Positions 24,870-33,609 of a stretch of 64,000 bases of DNA are shown here, piece after piece. Each line of letters begins with the position of its first letter. The stretch's first letter is position 1. The translations under genes were made by a program, and so were the position numbers. Source of the stretch: JAFKKS01 sp050187875 (GTDB lineage: Bacteria > Pseudomonadota > Alphaproteobacteria > Rhizobiales > Xanthobacteraceae); NCBI GenBank assembly GCA_050187875.1, contig JBFWXB010000017.1, positions 27,164 to 91,163 of the forward strand, given 5' to 3'. Under the pieces are notes generated by a model, which saw only the letters and a program-made list of their open reading frames with translations, had not been told where the DNA came from and did not search any database.

Positions 24870-25422
24870 TTTTGATCACCTCGCGTGATGAGCGCCGCGC
24901 CGGGATCCGCTTGCGGCCGCGTTTGGTTGTAGATCCAGGGCACAGGCGTCATCATCCGAACTCATCATGCGGATAGGGGAGAAGCAAGCAGTCGTCCTTG
25001 AAATAGATCAATGCTGCTTTGATGGCATAAAGAAGGTCGCTGCCAATCGGCAAGAGCCGGGCTCGCCATGGCGGAGCAAGAAGCAACACAGGGCTTCAGT
25101 GTCTGCCGCCAAAAGCGTACGAGCCTAGAAAACATTAGTCCGGTCATAAGCCCGACCAAGCTAAGATTTGCTTCGCGTACTGGAACGAGCCTCATCACCG
25201 GCGCGTCTGACGACGTCCCGAACGAATGGCAGATGAGAACCGCTGCGGTGGGTAGCGGCGTCAGAGGAAACAGGGCGATTTGCGTTGTCTTGACCAAATA
25301 ATCTCATTGCCATCGTTACGACCGGCAAATCTCGGTCTAGCAGAAGCGGCGCGTTTGGTTCGTCGACAGCCGGGCCGGAAAATCTTTTCGTTAGCACGGG
25401 CGCGGAGCGACCCTTTGGGCGG
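24870..25422. other. Long intergenic stretch holding a FixK box
   Basis: These ~550 bases separate the cytochrome b gene from the beta-CASP nuclease stop. Short open frames on both strands show no recognisable domain, start context or compositional support. The only clear element is the FNR/FixK-type site at 24998. The stretch may be decayed coding sequence, since other remnants occur nearby. Confidence 0.4.
24998..25011. promoter_or_regulatory. FixK/FNR box, TTGA-AATAGA-TCAA
   Basis: This is an exact TTGA-N6-TCAA palindrome. It lies upstream of the leftward cytochrome b gene; activation from a -41.5 position would put transcription near 24963 and leave a leader of about 94 bases. It is the first of five full matches in this block. 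Confidence 0.65.
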
Positions 25423-27021
25423 TCATTCGGAAGCTTCTAGAGCATGCCTGAGACGCCGAACAATTACTCCACGCGCACGATCATCAGCTGCTGACTCCAT
25501 ACGGTCATTAAGATCTAGTATCAACTTCGACATATCGTTGTGCCAATCAAGCGCAGCGACTTTGTCTGGAGTGAGTCGCCTTCGATGACTCACATCAAGC
25601 GGCGTCGGCGCAGACGTTGTGAGATCGTATATGTCATCTAGGACAGGGCGGAACACGCGTGCCGTAGGGATGATTCCTTCCGATATGCGATTGAACAACC
25701 CGCAGATGCTTGGCTCTTCGCCGTGGACCAGAAATATGCCGCGGTGGATTGGTCTGCGGCTTGCTATCCAACGAGCCAGCTCGGGGCCGTCTGCATGTCC
25801 TGAGTATTCATCCATACTACGAATCTTAGCGTTCACCTTTATCTCCTCGCCTTGAATCCGCACAGAGCGGGCTCCTTCGACGAGAAAACGTCCAAGCGTG
25901 CCTTGAGCCTGAAATCCAACCATAAGGACGGTCGCTTCACTGTGCCAAAGCCATCGCTTCAGGTGATGGCGAATGCGCCCGGCCTCGCACATGCCGCTTG
26001 CTGAAATGATGATGTGAAATCCGGTGAGTTTTTCGAGAGCTTTGCTTTCTTCAACTGTCTCGGTGAACCGCAAATGGGGAGAACTAAGCAGCTCTTTCCC
26101 ATCTACTTTCGAGTCGATTTCGGCGGCATGATCGCGAAAGACCTCTGTTGCGCGGATGGCGAGGGGAGAATCCAGAAAAATTGGGCCGGAAGGCACCTCG
26201 CCGCGATCGATCAAATCAATCAAATCTACAATCAATTCCTGTGTTCGCTCCACAGCAAAGGCGGGGATCAGCAGCGCCCCCTTTCGTGCAGCAGCCTCGC
26301 GAACCTCATCTCCAAGGCGTTGCCGCCTTTCTTGTGGCGTTACGGATGGGCGGTCCCTGTCTCCGTATGTCGCTTCCACAATCAGGTAATCGAAGCTTGT
26401 CGGGGCCTCTGGCTCGGGCTCAAGTAGCTTTGCATCGGGACCGAGGTCTCCAGACACCAAGATACGAAGGGGGGAGCCAGCGGTGCCTTCGCCGGTGAAC
26501 TCTATTTCGATCGAAGCCGACCCAAGAAGATGACCGGCGTTCCAATATCGCGCGCGAATTCCAGGCATAACATCGACAAATTTTCCGTAATCGATGCTCT
26601 GGAAATAGCTCTGACATGAGATGGCGTCGGATTTTGTGTAGATCGGGGTGACTTCGGCCCTTCCTCTCCGCGCGTTGCGCCGGTTCAAGGCCGCGACTTC
26701 AGATTCTTGGATGCCCCCGGCGTCTGGCAGCAGATAGGAGCACAGATCGATGGTGCCCCGTGTTGCCAGTATTCGCCCCTGAAATCCCTCGCGCACAAGC
26801 TTTGGCAAGAGCCCGCTATGGTCGACATGCGCGTGCGTCAGCAACACGGCATTGATGCCCGAGGGCCGAAAAGGAAACGCGGCGTAGTTCAACGCTTTGA
26901 GCGTTTTCGATCCCTGGAAAAGGCCACAATCGACCAATATCTGGCCGCTGGCGCACTCGAACAGATAACAAGAGCCTGTAACTGTTCGTGCAGCGCCACA
27001 AAAGCGGACCGTAACGGTCAT
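25423..27021 (-). CDS. MBL-fold beta-CASP nuclease (RNA exonuclease family)
   Basis: This 532-residue protein has an MBL domain with the metal motif THAHVDHSG, then GHLLGSASIE and SGDLG. A beta-CASP domain follows (FAVERTQELI, DSPLAI, SASGMCEAGRIRHHL), then the final His block SGHADG. This matches the YSH1/CPSF-like RNA-processing nucleases common in proteobacterial stress clusters. The start overlaps the thymidine phosphorylase remnant stop by four bases, so a former operon is still visible. RNA decay during micro-oxic stress is a plausible role. Confidence 0.9.
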   Translation of the reverse strand: MTVTVRFCGAARTVTGSCYLFECASGQILVDCGLFQGSKTLKALNYAAFPFRPSGINAVLLTHAHVDHSGLLPKLVREGFQGRILATRGTIDLCSYLLPDAGGIQESEVAALNRRNARRGRAEVTPIYTKSDAISCQSYFQSIDYGKFVDVMPGIRARYWNAGHLLGSASIEIEFTGEGTAGSPLRILVSGDLGPDAKLLEPEPEAPTSFDYLIVEATYGDRDRPSVTPQERRQRLGDEVREAAARKGALLIPAFAVERTQELIVDLIDLIDRGEVPSGPIFLDSPLAIRATEVFRDHAAEIDSKVDGKELLSSPHLRFTETVEESKALEKLTGFHIIISASGMCEAGRIRHHLKRWLWHSEATVLMVGFQAQGTLGRFLVEGARSVRIQGEEIKVNAKIRSMDEYSGHADGPELARWIASRRPIHRGIFLVHGEEPSICGLFNRISEGIIPTARVFRPVLDDIYDLTTSAPTPLDVSHRRRLTPDKVAALDWHNDMSKLILDLNDRMESAADDRARGVIVRRLRHALEASE

Positions 27022-27527
27022 GGCGATGCACCGGCCGCGCCGCTCTCGAGCAGTTCACAGGCGCGAGAATAGCCCATTCTACTCCTCAACTGCGGATCGT
27101 ACTCCAACAAGTGAGCGGCAAGCCGCGGCGACTTTTCTTGTAAGTCTTGCTGTGCATTTGGTTCATTGGACAGGACTGCCATGACATCCTGTGATTCCAG
27201 GACCGGGCTAATGCCATTCCCTATCGGCTGATGCCCGCCGGTGATAATGAACTTCACTGCGATCCCAAAGTGGTCGCCACCAAACTCAAACAATTTGCGC
27301 CTTCGCATTGCATCCATGGCGGTGACAAGCTTTGCCGCAGGCTCCACGGGAAGGTCTATCAACAAATGAGTCGATCCGGAGGCGAGCTTTCTCGACATGA
27401 TGGATGCGACCATCTGCTCTCGCGTATCGAGGCTAAGCGGTCGTTCCACGGAAATAAGCGGCAGGCGAGAGTTGACGTGCACGCCCCAAACCGAGCAACC
27501 ATTGAACGTCCTGACGACCTCCGTCAT
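27018..27527 (-). pseudogene. Remnant of a thymidine (AMP) phosphorylase family gene
   Basis: The frame holds the family's central and late blocks: ISVERPLSLDTREQMVAS, GSTHLLIDLPVEPAAK, RKLFEFGGDHFGI, HQPIGNGISPVLESQDVMAVLSN and LAAHLLEYDPQLR. It is only 169 residues against roughly 500 for intact members. The N-terminal half and the C-terminal end are missing, and several residues are lost after WGVHVNS compared with the usual WGGHVNLSPADD. Frame is kept upstream of the ATG for a short way (ARVDLSVDE). It is coupled to the nuclease start. In intact loci this gene neighbours the same nuclease. Confidence 0.75.
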
Positions 27528-27604
27528 TTCATCGACGCTCAGATCGACACGCGCAAGGCACCGCGTCAGCGCTGATGCGTACGTGCGGATCGAGGATTCC
27601 CTCT

Positions 27605-27814
27605 TTAAGAGGGGTATTCTGTCTCGCTGATCTGAATCTGGTCGGCGTGCACTTTCCAGTCTCGAATTCGCTCGGCGGCGCAGAACCGCCGTTTGGCGAG
27701 GCTTAGGGCTGCCGATTCGCTATTCGCATCAACTTCCAGCCACCGCTGACAAACGTCGGCTTCGTAACCGTTATCGCCGCTGACATGCTTCATGAATTTC
27801 ACGACATATCGCAT
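27605..27814 (-). CDS. Small conserved-looking protein, unknown
   Basis: This is a 69-residue cytoplasmic protein (starts MRYVVKFMKHVSGDNG) with two Cys residues and a mixed charged sequence. GAGGGAG lies seven bases before the ATG, which is a strong ribosome site. It lies between the host-attachment gene and the phosphorylase remnant on the same strand, so it probably belongs to that operon. I do not recognise a named family. Confidence 0.65.
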   Translation of the reverse strand: MRYVVKFMKHVSGDNGYEADVCQRWLEVDANSESAALSLAKRRFCAAERIRDWKVHADQIQISETEYPS

Positions 27815-27839
27815 GACATGGCTCCCTCTAACCGCGCCA

Positions 27840-28301
27840 TCACTGCACATGGCTTGCAAGTTGAGCCTCGATGGCTTCGACAGAATGTTTTGTAAGGTCC
27901 TTAGCAATTTCGGCGACGACGCGCGCTTTCACCGCTTCGCAAAATCGATCACGCAACTCCGCCAGGGTGCGCGCGGGCGCAACAACAACGATCGCCGGGA
28001 CCTCGTGCGCGCTCACCCACGCCTCCACCGCGTCGGCGACATCGCTCGAAAATCGCCGTTTGCTCAGTTCGTGCCAGTCAGTCGCCTCCACGCTGCTGCG
28101 ACTGTGTGCAGCGGCTCGCTTGAAGGTCCGACCGGGCCGATCTGTTCCTTGCGCATGCGTGGGAGGATTTCTGTCGTTAAAGACCTGCTCAACAATCAGA
28201 TTCCAAGACGTTGCATCACCGTCATTGCGCAGGAAGAGGGCCTTTTGCCCGTCACCGACGAGGACCAAGGCATCGTGCGGGATGCTGACGCGTTTCGTCA
28301 C
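27840..28301 (-). CDS. Host attachment family protein
   Basis: This 153-residue protein matches the host-attachment family (named after AtsE of plant-associated rhizobia). It has an N-terminal strand ALVLVGDGQKALFLRN, a middle RAAAHSRSSVEATDWHELSKRRF, and a C-terminal half IVVVAPARTLAELRDRF...VVAEIAKDLTKHSVEAIEAQL. The fold resembles an eRF1/ribosome-associated domain; many members sit in stress clusters and have nothing to do with attachment. It starts with GTG inside the stop of the preceding small gene. Confidence 0.85.
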   Translation of the reverse strand: MTKRVSIPHDALVLVGDGQKALFLRNDGDATSWNLIVEQVFNDRNPPTHAQGTDRPGRTFKRAAAHSRSSVEATDWHELSKRRFSSDVADAVEAWVSAHEVPAIVVVAPARTLAELRDRFCEAVKARVVAEIAKDLTKHSVEAIEAQLASHVQ

Positions 28302-28522
28302 GGCTTATGCACGGCGTCTGGCTGAGCCGTTCCCTTATTCTGTTCATCAAAGCGGATGTACCGGGCAGTTTCAGCCGCGGGAGGCCAATTCCCCTGAATG
28401 ATGAGGCCATGCGTTGACTGCTCGGCGGTTTCGTTGACAACACTCGGCTCAGTAACCTCGGGCATGTGCAACGATCGCATCAGGTGGCGCGTTCGACGCA
28501 CGGCGGTGTGGGCGCTGCACAT
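28298..28522 (-). CDS. Small hypothetical protein coupled to host attachment gene
   Basis: This is a 74-residue frame (possibly shorter, from an internal ATG at about 28463) with no membrane segment and no domain I know. Its TGA overlaps the GTG of the host-attachment gene, the kind of coupling seen in true operons. It follows the Crp/Fnr gene on the same strand by about 30 bases. Coding potential cannot be proved from sequence alone. Confidence 0.4.
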   Translation of the reverse strand: MCSAHTAVRRTRHLMRSLHMPEVTEPSVVNETAEQSTHGLIIQGNWPPAAETARYIRFDEQNKGTAQPDAVHKP

Positions 28523-28550
28523 ACGATTACCTTCTGCCGTATCGTTGCAA

Positions 28551-29219
28551 TCAGCTGTTTAGCCGGCCAAGTGCAGCACGGTTTCGCAAGATGACGCATC
28601 GAGAGCTCGGCAGGGCAATTGCAGCGATGCTTTCAAGCCGTGTCATCGTTCGAGACACCGTTTCGATGGTAAGACCAAGATAGTCCGCAATGTCTTGGCG
28701 TGACATCGGTAGTTGCACCTGGTTTGCACCCGGTGCGCGCTTCGCCATTTCCAGAAGGAACCCCGCAACGCGCTCTTCGGCGCTCTTAATGAGCGCGAGC
28801 AGATGCTCTTGGGTCCGTTCCAGCTCACGGCGCGCAACGTTGTAAAGCTCACGGGCGATGCCGCTATCGCGTTCGGCCAGAGCCACCACAGTACTGTGCT
28901 TGACCACGATGACTCTCGAGTCGTTGATCGCTTCTGCAGAAAATACGTGGTGGTCTTCATGTTCTAGTCCAAAAATATCACCCGCTAGATAGAACGCGCC
29001 AATCTGTCGGCGACCGTCAGCCAACACTTTGTAGGTTCGGATCGCGCCCGAAACGACTTTGTAGAGATAATCTGCGGGCTCGCCGTCTCCGTAAATTTCT
29101 GCATTTCGCTTGAACGTCATCCCCGCGCCCATTCTATCGATGATGTTTTCGCATGCTCGTGGCGCCATCGAGATGCCCACCGTCGAAGGCCCGGCTTGAC
29201 TTGCATTGTGTAAAATCAT
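28551..29219 (-). CDS. Crp/Fnr-family regulator, FixK-like
   Basis: This is a 222-residue regulator with an N-terminal cyclic-nucleotide-type beta-roll (AGDIFGLEHEDHH) and a C-terminal winged HTH (SRQDIADYLGLTIETVSRTMTRLES). The recognition helix has the E-x-x-S-R pattern that reads TTGA half-sites. It lacks the N-terminal cysteine cluster of FNR, so it does not look like an oxygen-labile Fe-S protein; it resembles FixK, which is itself controlled by a FixLJ-type pair not in this window. The TTGA-N6-TCAA boxes around it are its likely targets. Confidence 0.9.
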   Translation of the reverse strand: MILHNASQAGPSTVGISMAPRACENIIDRMGAGMTFKRNAEIYGDGEPADYLYKVVSGAIRTYKVLADGRRQIGAFYLAGDIFGLEHEDHHVFSAEAINDSRVIVVKHSTVVALAERDSGIARELYNVARRELERTQEHLLALIKSAEERVAGFLLEMAKRAPGANQVQLPMSRQDIADYLGLTIETVSRTMTRLESIAAIALPSSRCVILRNRAALGRLNS

Positions 29220-29571
29220 CGCACGCCTCCATCTTGAGCTTCATGCATAACGGGCGTGTGCGGCAATGAAAATTCAGATATTCTCCATAAGGAATGTTCC
29301 TTAGCCGCGAGGGGACCAGGGTATCCGAACACAATTGTCGACAGAGGCCAAATCAGCGGGTCCTGCTCAACCTCATCCGCGCAATCGAGGCAATGCAAGA
29401 CTCCAAAACGCGGGCCCTCAGCATTTCTGCCGCGAAGGACAGCGACAACTTTTGTTAGGATCAGCGTGGCCGATACGAAAATGGATGCGAACAGCCTTTC
29501 GGACCCGGTTCGCAAAGCAATGATTTCAGGAATACTCAGCACAGCCGACTGAGAGAATCCGGCAAGCGGCG
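29220..29571. other. Region upstream of the Crp/Fnr gene
   Basis: This 350-base stretch separates the regulator from the FixK box of the stress-protein gene. A minus-strand frame (29216-29542, 108 codons) overlaps the regulator start by ATGA, but its product shows no domain and uneven composition, so I do not call it a gene. The promoter of the regulator is presumably here. Confidence 0.35.
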
Positions 29572-29585
29572 TTGCGCTAAGTCAA
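29572..29585. promoter_or_regulatory. FixK box, TTGC-GCTAAG-TCAA
   Basis: This site fits the relaxed FixK2 consensus TTG(A/C)-N6-(T/G)CAA. Centred near 29578, it would place transcription start near 29620 and leave a 37-base leader before the universal stress protein ATG at 29657. Confidence 0.6.
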
Positions 29586-29656
29586 GGTACGACACAGGGA
29601 CTCGTGCTGCCTTTTTATCTGTAGGCCGATCGCGGCCGGGTGGAGAGGCGCAAGCC

Positions 29657-30481
29657 ATGATAAATGACATTCTCGTTCATTTGCCTGTGGATCAACCAAA
29701 TGACGTTGCGCGTGACTATGCGATTTCTGCCGCCAGTATGTTTGACGCACATCTCTCTGGCATCGTTATTGCGCCTGAATTTCCGAGATGGGCCATGAGC
29801 GAAGGCGTGAGCGCTCGAATTGTGGAGGAATGGTCCGCAGAGCGGCGCGCAGAAGCCAAGAAAACTGCCAAGCTTTTTGACGACAGAGTGCGGTTGCGTG
29901 GCCTTCGCTCGGATTCGCGCATCGTTCCGGATCGGTTGGGGGAGTCCGCGCGACTCTTTAGTGAAATCGCCAGAAACTACGACGTATCTGTGGTGGCGCA
30001 GCCCGAAGATGAGGGCGACATGCGTGGCGGCCTCCTCATTGAAGCCGCATTGTTCAACTCCGGCCGGCCTCTACTGGTGGTCCCTTTCATCCAGGCCAAA
30101 GATATAAAGCTTGAGCACGTGATGGTGTGTTGGGATGGCAGTCAGCATGCGGCGCGGGCCGTGGGCGCCGCGGCGCCGTTCTTGGAGCGAGCACGAAAAG
30201 TCGAGGTGGTTACCGTCGAGGACAAGGAGCGTCCCGACGAACTGCGCGGCATCAAGATCGCCGAACACCTTTCCAGGCGTCGCGTCAATGTTGAACTCAA
30301 GCCGATTGTCGCGCCGGACAGCGAGGCGGCCGACGTCATTCTCAACGAGGTGGCGGATGCCAATATCGACCTGATCATTATGGGCGCTTATGGACACTCA
30401 AGGTTTCGTGAGTTCGTGCTCGGCGGCGTCACGCGGAGCATGCTGAAGGCGATGACGGCTCCGGTGCTGATGGCTCACTGA
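29657..30481 (+). CDS. Two-domain universal stress protein (UspA family)
   Basis: This is a 274-residue tandem Usp protein. The C-terminal domain keeps the ATP-binding signature GAYGHSRFREFVLGGVTRS and the strand HVMVCWDGSQHA; the N-terminal domain is more diverged. Such proteins support survival under oxygen limitation and starvation. A FixK box lies at the right distance upstream, and GTGGAGAGG precedes the ATG. It is divergent from the regulator gene. Confidence 0.92.
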   Translation: MINDILVHLPVDQPNDVARDYAISAASMFDAHLSGIVIAPEFPRWAMSEGVSARIVEEWSAERRAEAKKTAKLFDDRVRLRGLRSDSRIVPDRLGESARLFSEIARNYDVSVVAQPEDEGDMRGGLLIEAALFNSGRPLLVVPFIQAKDIKLEHVMVCWDGSQHAARAVGAAAPFLERARKVEVVTVEDKERPDELRGIKIAEHLSRRRVNVELKPIVAPDSEAADVILNEVADANIDLIIMGAYGHSRFREFVLGGVTRSMLKAMTAPVLMAH

Positions 30482-30588
30482 GCGCACATCCGGCAGAGCG
30501 GCGCGTCATCACCGTGTTGTCGCGCCCAGTATCGCCTGCGCCCGCAGCGGCGGCCTCGTCGAGAATCCCCGGGTTCGTCAGCGTCGGC

Positions 30589-30972
30589 TTATTCGACGGA
30601 AGCTACGCGGAACGTGTGTTCTCCATTGTTGTCACGCAGCGTGATATATTCGCCCGGCGAAAACGTGTGCGCACCGAAACGATAACCCGCCTCGTCATCG
30701 TCGCTTCGGCTCGCGTCGTAGTCAAAAACCCAGCGGGCATGCTCGCTTCCGCCAGGCTTGTGAACGAGGTACCCGACGCGATCGTCTTCGCCGTTCCAGA
30801 ACCGGCGAACATGGCAGCGATCGCGATGCTTCTTCCAAAGACTCACGTCGATGTGGCCGTTCTCATCCAGCGGCGCGACGAGTTCGTAACCGTGCCGGGC
30901 GGACCCCACGGGGAACTCTTTAGAGCGCGCCAAATGAAGGCAAATACGTTTGAAAGCGTGCGGAATGCTCAT
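30589..30972 (-). CDS. Conserved-looking cytoplasmic protein of the FixK block
   Basis: This is a 127-residue soluble protein, acidic and rich in Trp, His and Arg (WKKHRDRCHVRRFWNGEDD), ending with beta-strand-like sequence (GEYITLRDNNGEHTFRVASV). The ATG at 30972 has GAGGAG seven bases before it. A FixK box centred 57 bases upstream would place transcription about 15 bases before the ATG. I recall similar unnamed proteins near FixK-controlled genes in rhizobia, but can assign no function. Confidence 0.75.
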   Translation of the reverse strand: MSIPHAFKRICLHLARSKEFPVGSARHGYELVAPLDENGHIDVSLWKKHRDRCHVRRFWNGEDDRVGYLVHKPGGSEHARWVFDYDASRSDDDEAGYRFGAHTFSPGEYITLRDNNGEHTFRVASVE

Positions 30973-31021
30973 GAAGATCTCCTCAATGACTTTAAACTCG
31001 CAGTCATGACTCACCCCTGCC

Positions 31022-31035
31022 TTGATCTTCCTCAA
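31022..31035. promoter_or_regulatory. FixK/FNR box, TTGA-TCTTCC-TCAA, between divergent genes
   Basis: This exact TTGA-N6-TCAA site lies between a leftward gene (start 30972) and a rightward gene (start 31097). Its centre is about 57 and 69 bases from the two starts, so one dimer could activate both from a -41.5 position. Confidence 0.7.
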
Positions 31036-31096
31036 GCGCCACAACGATCAAGCACGACCTTCTTCGCTCTCCGACGTTCTCAAGGGAGTTGGGGAT

Positions 31097-32653
31097 ATGA
31101 ACGCACTGCAAGCCAAAGTCTTCGCGTTCTTGGGCACGCCAGCCGCATACGGTGTGAAAGAGGTGCGACGGTTCGACACGCATGCCGCAGCGGTGTTCCT
31201 TGCAGGTGACCGCGCCTTCAAGGTGAAGAAGGCGGTCCGCTTTCCGTTTCTCGACTATTCGACATTGGACAAGCGAGAGGCGGCCTGCCGCACGGAACTC
31301 GACATCAACCAGCGTTTCGCGCCGATGCTGTACTTGCGCGTCGTGCCGATCACACGGGACGCGGATGGGCGCTTAGCGATCGGCGGCGATGGAGAGGTGA
31401 TCGAATGGGCCGTTGAGATGCAGCGTTTCGACGAGAACCAGACATTGGATCACGTGGCCGATCGCAGCGCTCTTGGCGACCCGACGTCGGAGAAGCTGGC
31501 CGGCATGGTCTGCGCGCTGCACGAGAAGGCGGAACCGGTGCAGGCCGAGCCTTGGATACGCGCCCTTGAACTTTACATCGGACAGAATACGGAGGCTTTC
31601 CGCGCTTGGCCCGCGGTGTTTCCGGAGGCAGCGGTCACTGACCTCGAGGCGAAGTCGCGCGTCGCCTTCGAACGCCTGCGGCCGCTCTTGATTGAGCGTG
31701 GCAGACGGGGCTTCGTGCGGCGCGGTCATGGGGACCTGCATCTCGGTAACATCGCCATTCTAGGAGGCGAACCTGTTGCCTTCGATGCGATCGAGTTCGA
31801 TCCGGTGATTGCCTCCGGAGACGTACTTTATGATCTCGCCTTTTTGCTGATGGATTTGATCAAGCGGGATGATGTCGCCGCCGCGAATTCGGTGCTGAAC
31901 GTCTATATGGATGCGGTCGTCGGCTCAGCCGCCGCTATCGAGGGGTTGGCCGCCCTGCCGTTCTTCATGTCGCTGCGCGCGGCGATCCGGGCAAAAGTCA
32001 CCGCCGCAAGGCTCGATCAGGTCGAAGAGGACGCCCCGACGCTTCAGGCGTCTGCGAAGCACTACTTCAACTTGGCGCTGCGGCTCCTCGAGCCCGTCGC
32101 CCCCGTCGTGATTTGCGTCGGCGGGCTGTCCGGAACGGGCAAATCGGTCTTGGCGAAGCAATTAGCCAAATTTATCCTGCCGCTCCCGGGAGCATTGGTC
32201 CTCCGCTCCGACGCGGTCCGCAAAAGAATGTTCGGCGTTGCCGAAACCGACCGGCTTTCGTCGGCCGCCTATCAGACCGAAATATCGGCGCGCGTCTATG
32301 ACGATATCGCGGCGAAACTCGCGAGGATCAGCCGCGCCGGCTATTCAATTATCGTGGACGCCGTGTTCGCGGATGCTGATACGCGCAAGGCCATGGAAGA
32401 CGCGGCCCAGCGCGTGGGCGTGGAGTTTTTTGGCATTTTTCTGGTTGCGAATCTCAGCACGAGAATTCGGCGCATCGGTAACAGAGGGCCCGATGCTTCG
32501 GACGCCGACGCGCAGGTCGCGCGCAAGCAAGAGGCCTACGACTTCGGCGCAATGACATGGGCGAAGATAGATGCGTCAGGGTCGCCGACAGACACATTGG
32601 GCCGGGTTCGTGCGGCGCTTTCCCGTCAGGGGACCAGCACGGCGGCGCCCTGA
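31097..32653 (+). CDS. Fusion of aminoglycoside-phosphotransferase-like and AAA/zeta-toxin-like kinase domains
   Basis: This 518-residue protein has two parts. Residues about 1-340 form an APH/protein-kinase-like domain with the catalytic block GHGDLHLGN and the metal Asp in FDAIEFD. Residues about 345-518 form a P-loop kinase domain with Walker A GLSGTGKS. Similar fusions are widespread in proteobacterial FixK/low-oxygen clusters; they are not antibiotic-resistance genes, and their substrate is unknown. GGAGTTGGGG precedes the ATG at 31097, which I prefer over 31022, inside the FixK box. It overlaps the convergent dehydrogenase gene by 28 bases. Confidence 0.87.
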   Translation: MNALQAKVFAFLGTPAAYGVKEVRRFDTHAAAVFLAGDRAFKVKKAVRFPFLDYSTLDKREAACRTELDINQRFAPMLYLRVVPITRDADGRLAIGGDGEVIEWAVEMQRFDENQTLDHVADRSALGDPTSEKLAGMVCALHEKAEPVQAEPWIRALELYIGQNTEAFRAWPAVFPEAAVTDLEAKSRVAFERLRPLLIERGRRGFVRRGHGDLHLGNIAILGGEPVAFDAIEFDPVIASGDVLYDLAFLLMDLIKRDDVAAANSVLNVYMDAVVGSAAAIEGLAALPFFMSLRAAIRAKVTAARLDQVEEDAPTLQASAKHYFNLALRLLEPVAPVVICVGGLSGTGKSVLAKQLAKFILPLPGALVLRSDAVRKRMFGVAETDRLSSAAYQTEISARVYDDIAAKLARISRAGYSIIVDAVFADADTRKAMEDAAQRVGVEFFGIFLVANLSTRIRRIGNRGPDASDADAQVARKQEAYDFGAMTWAKIDASGSPTDTLGRVRAALSRQGTSTAAP

Positions 32654-33609
32654 AGCCGGCCGGCCCGCAGATCCGACAGAGCTTCATTGGCGCGATCCAG
32701 AGGATAGGGGACGGTTTCCGTCACGATCCGAGCTTCGGGGACGATCTTGAAGAACTCTAGGCCATCGCTTCGCGTGAGGTTAGCGACCGAGAGAACCTCA
32801 CGCTCTTCCCACAGCAGACTGTAGGGAAAGCTCGGGATGTTGCTCATGTGAATGCCGGCACAGACCACCCGGCCGCCCTTGCGGACCGCTTTCAGTGCGG
32901 CGGGAACGAGCGCCCCGACCGGAGCGTAGATGATTGCGCAGTCAAGCGGCTCAGGTGGGGGCTGTTCGGAGCTTCCGGCCCAGCAGGCGCCAAGCTTACG
33001 GGCGAAGGCCTGCGCCGTGGCATCGCCGCTCCGCGTGAAAGCAAAAACATCGCGTCCCTGCCAGACCGCAACCTGCGCAATGATATGCGCCGCCGCACCG
33101 AATCCATAGAGTCCGATGCGCTTTCCGTCGCCGGCAAGACGCAGGGAGCGCCAGCCGATCAGGCCGGCGCAGAGAAGCGGAGCCGTCGCAACATCGTTGT
33201 CGTCGTCGGGAAGAGGGAAGACGAAGCGTGCATCCGCGATCGTGTGCGTGGCGTAGCCGCCATCGCGGGTGTAACCGGTGAACAGAGGCGCATCGCACAG
33301 GTTTTCTCGCCCCGCGCGACAGAACGAGCACTGGCCGCAGGTCCTTCCAAGCCAGGGCACGCCGACTCGCATGCCGACCTCAAGGCTTTCAACCTCCGTC
33401 CCCATGACATCGATTTTGCCGACGATTTCGTGACCCGGAATGATCGGGAGCTTAGGGTTGGGCAATTCGCCGTCGACAACGTGCAAGTCCGTGCGGCATA
33501 CGCCGCACGATCCAACTCGAACACGCACCTCGCCGGCGGCCGGACTAGGATCCGGGACCTCCGTAAGCCTCAACGGTGTTCTTGGTTCACTCAGGATCAT
33601 GGCGCGCAT
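32626..33609 (-). CDS. Zinc-dependent alcohol dehydrogenase family protein
   Basis: This is a 327-residue medium-chain dehydrogenase. Catalytic zinc ligands are Cys in SCGVCRTDLH and the GHE motif; structural zinc ligands are the four Cys of CGQCSFCRAGRENLC. The nucleotide-binding segment is LYGFGAAAHI. It is likely a fermentative or aldehyde-reducing enzyme, which fits a micro-oxic block. Its start lies 13 bases inside the preceding small gene on the same strand, so both probably share the FixK box at 33873. Confidence 0.9.
   Translation of the reverse strand: MRAMILSEPRTPLRLTEVPDPSPAAGEVRVRVGSCGVCRTDLHVVDGELPNPKLPIIPGHEIVGKIDVMGTEVESLEVGMRVGVPWLGRTCGQCSFCRAGRENLCDAPLFTGYTRDGGYATHTIADARFVFPLPDDDNDVATAPLLCAGLIGWRSLRLAGDGKRIGLYGFGAAAHIIAQVAVWQGRDVFAFTRSGDATAQAFARKLGACWAGSSEQPPPEPLDCAIIYAPVGALVPAALKAVRKGGRVVCAGIHMSNIPSFPYSLLWEEREVLSVANLTRSDGLEFFKIVPEARIVTETVPYPLDRANEALSDLRAGRLQGAAVLVP

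Noticed and set aside
24860..24880. TTGATCATTT-TTGATCA around the cytochrome b start codon as a FixK site
   Set aside because: The half-sites do not have the TTGA-N6-TCAA spacing, and the sequence overlaps the start codon.
29216..29542. Possible 108-residue gene overlapping the Crp/Fnr start by ATGA
   Set aside because: There is no domain, no ribosome site and uneven residue use; a four-base overlap alone is weak evidence.
31097..32653. Antibiotic resistance (aminoglycoside phosphotransferase) call
   Set aside because: The APH-like domain is fused to a P-loop kinase and sits in a FixK-controlled stress block; such fusions are not known resistance enzymes.
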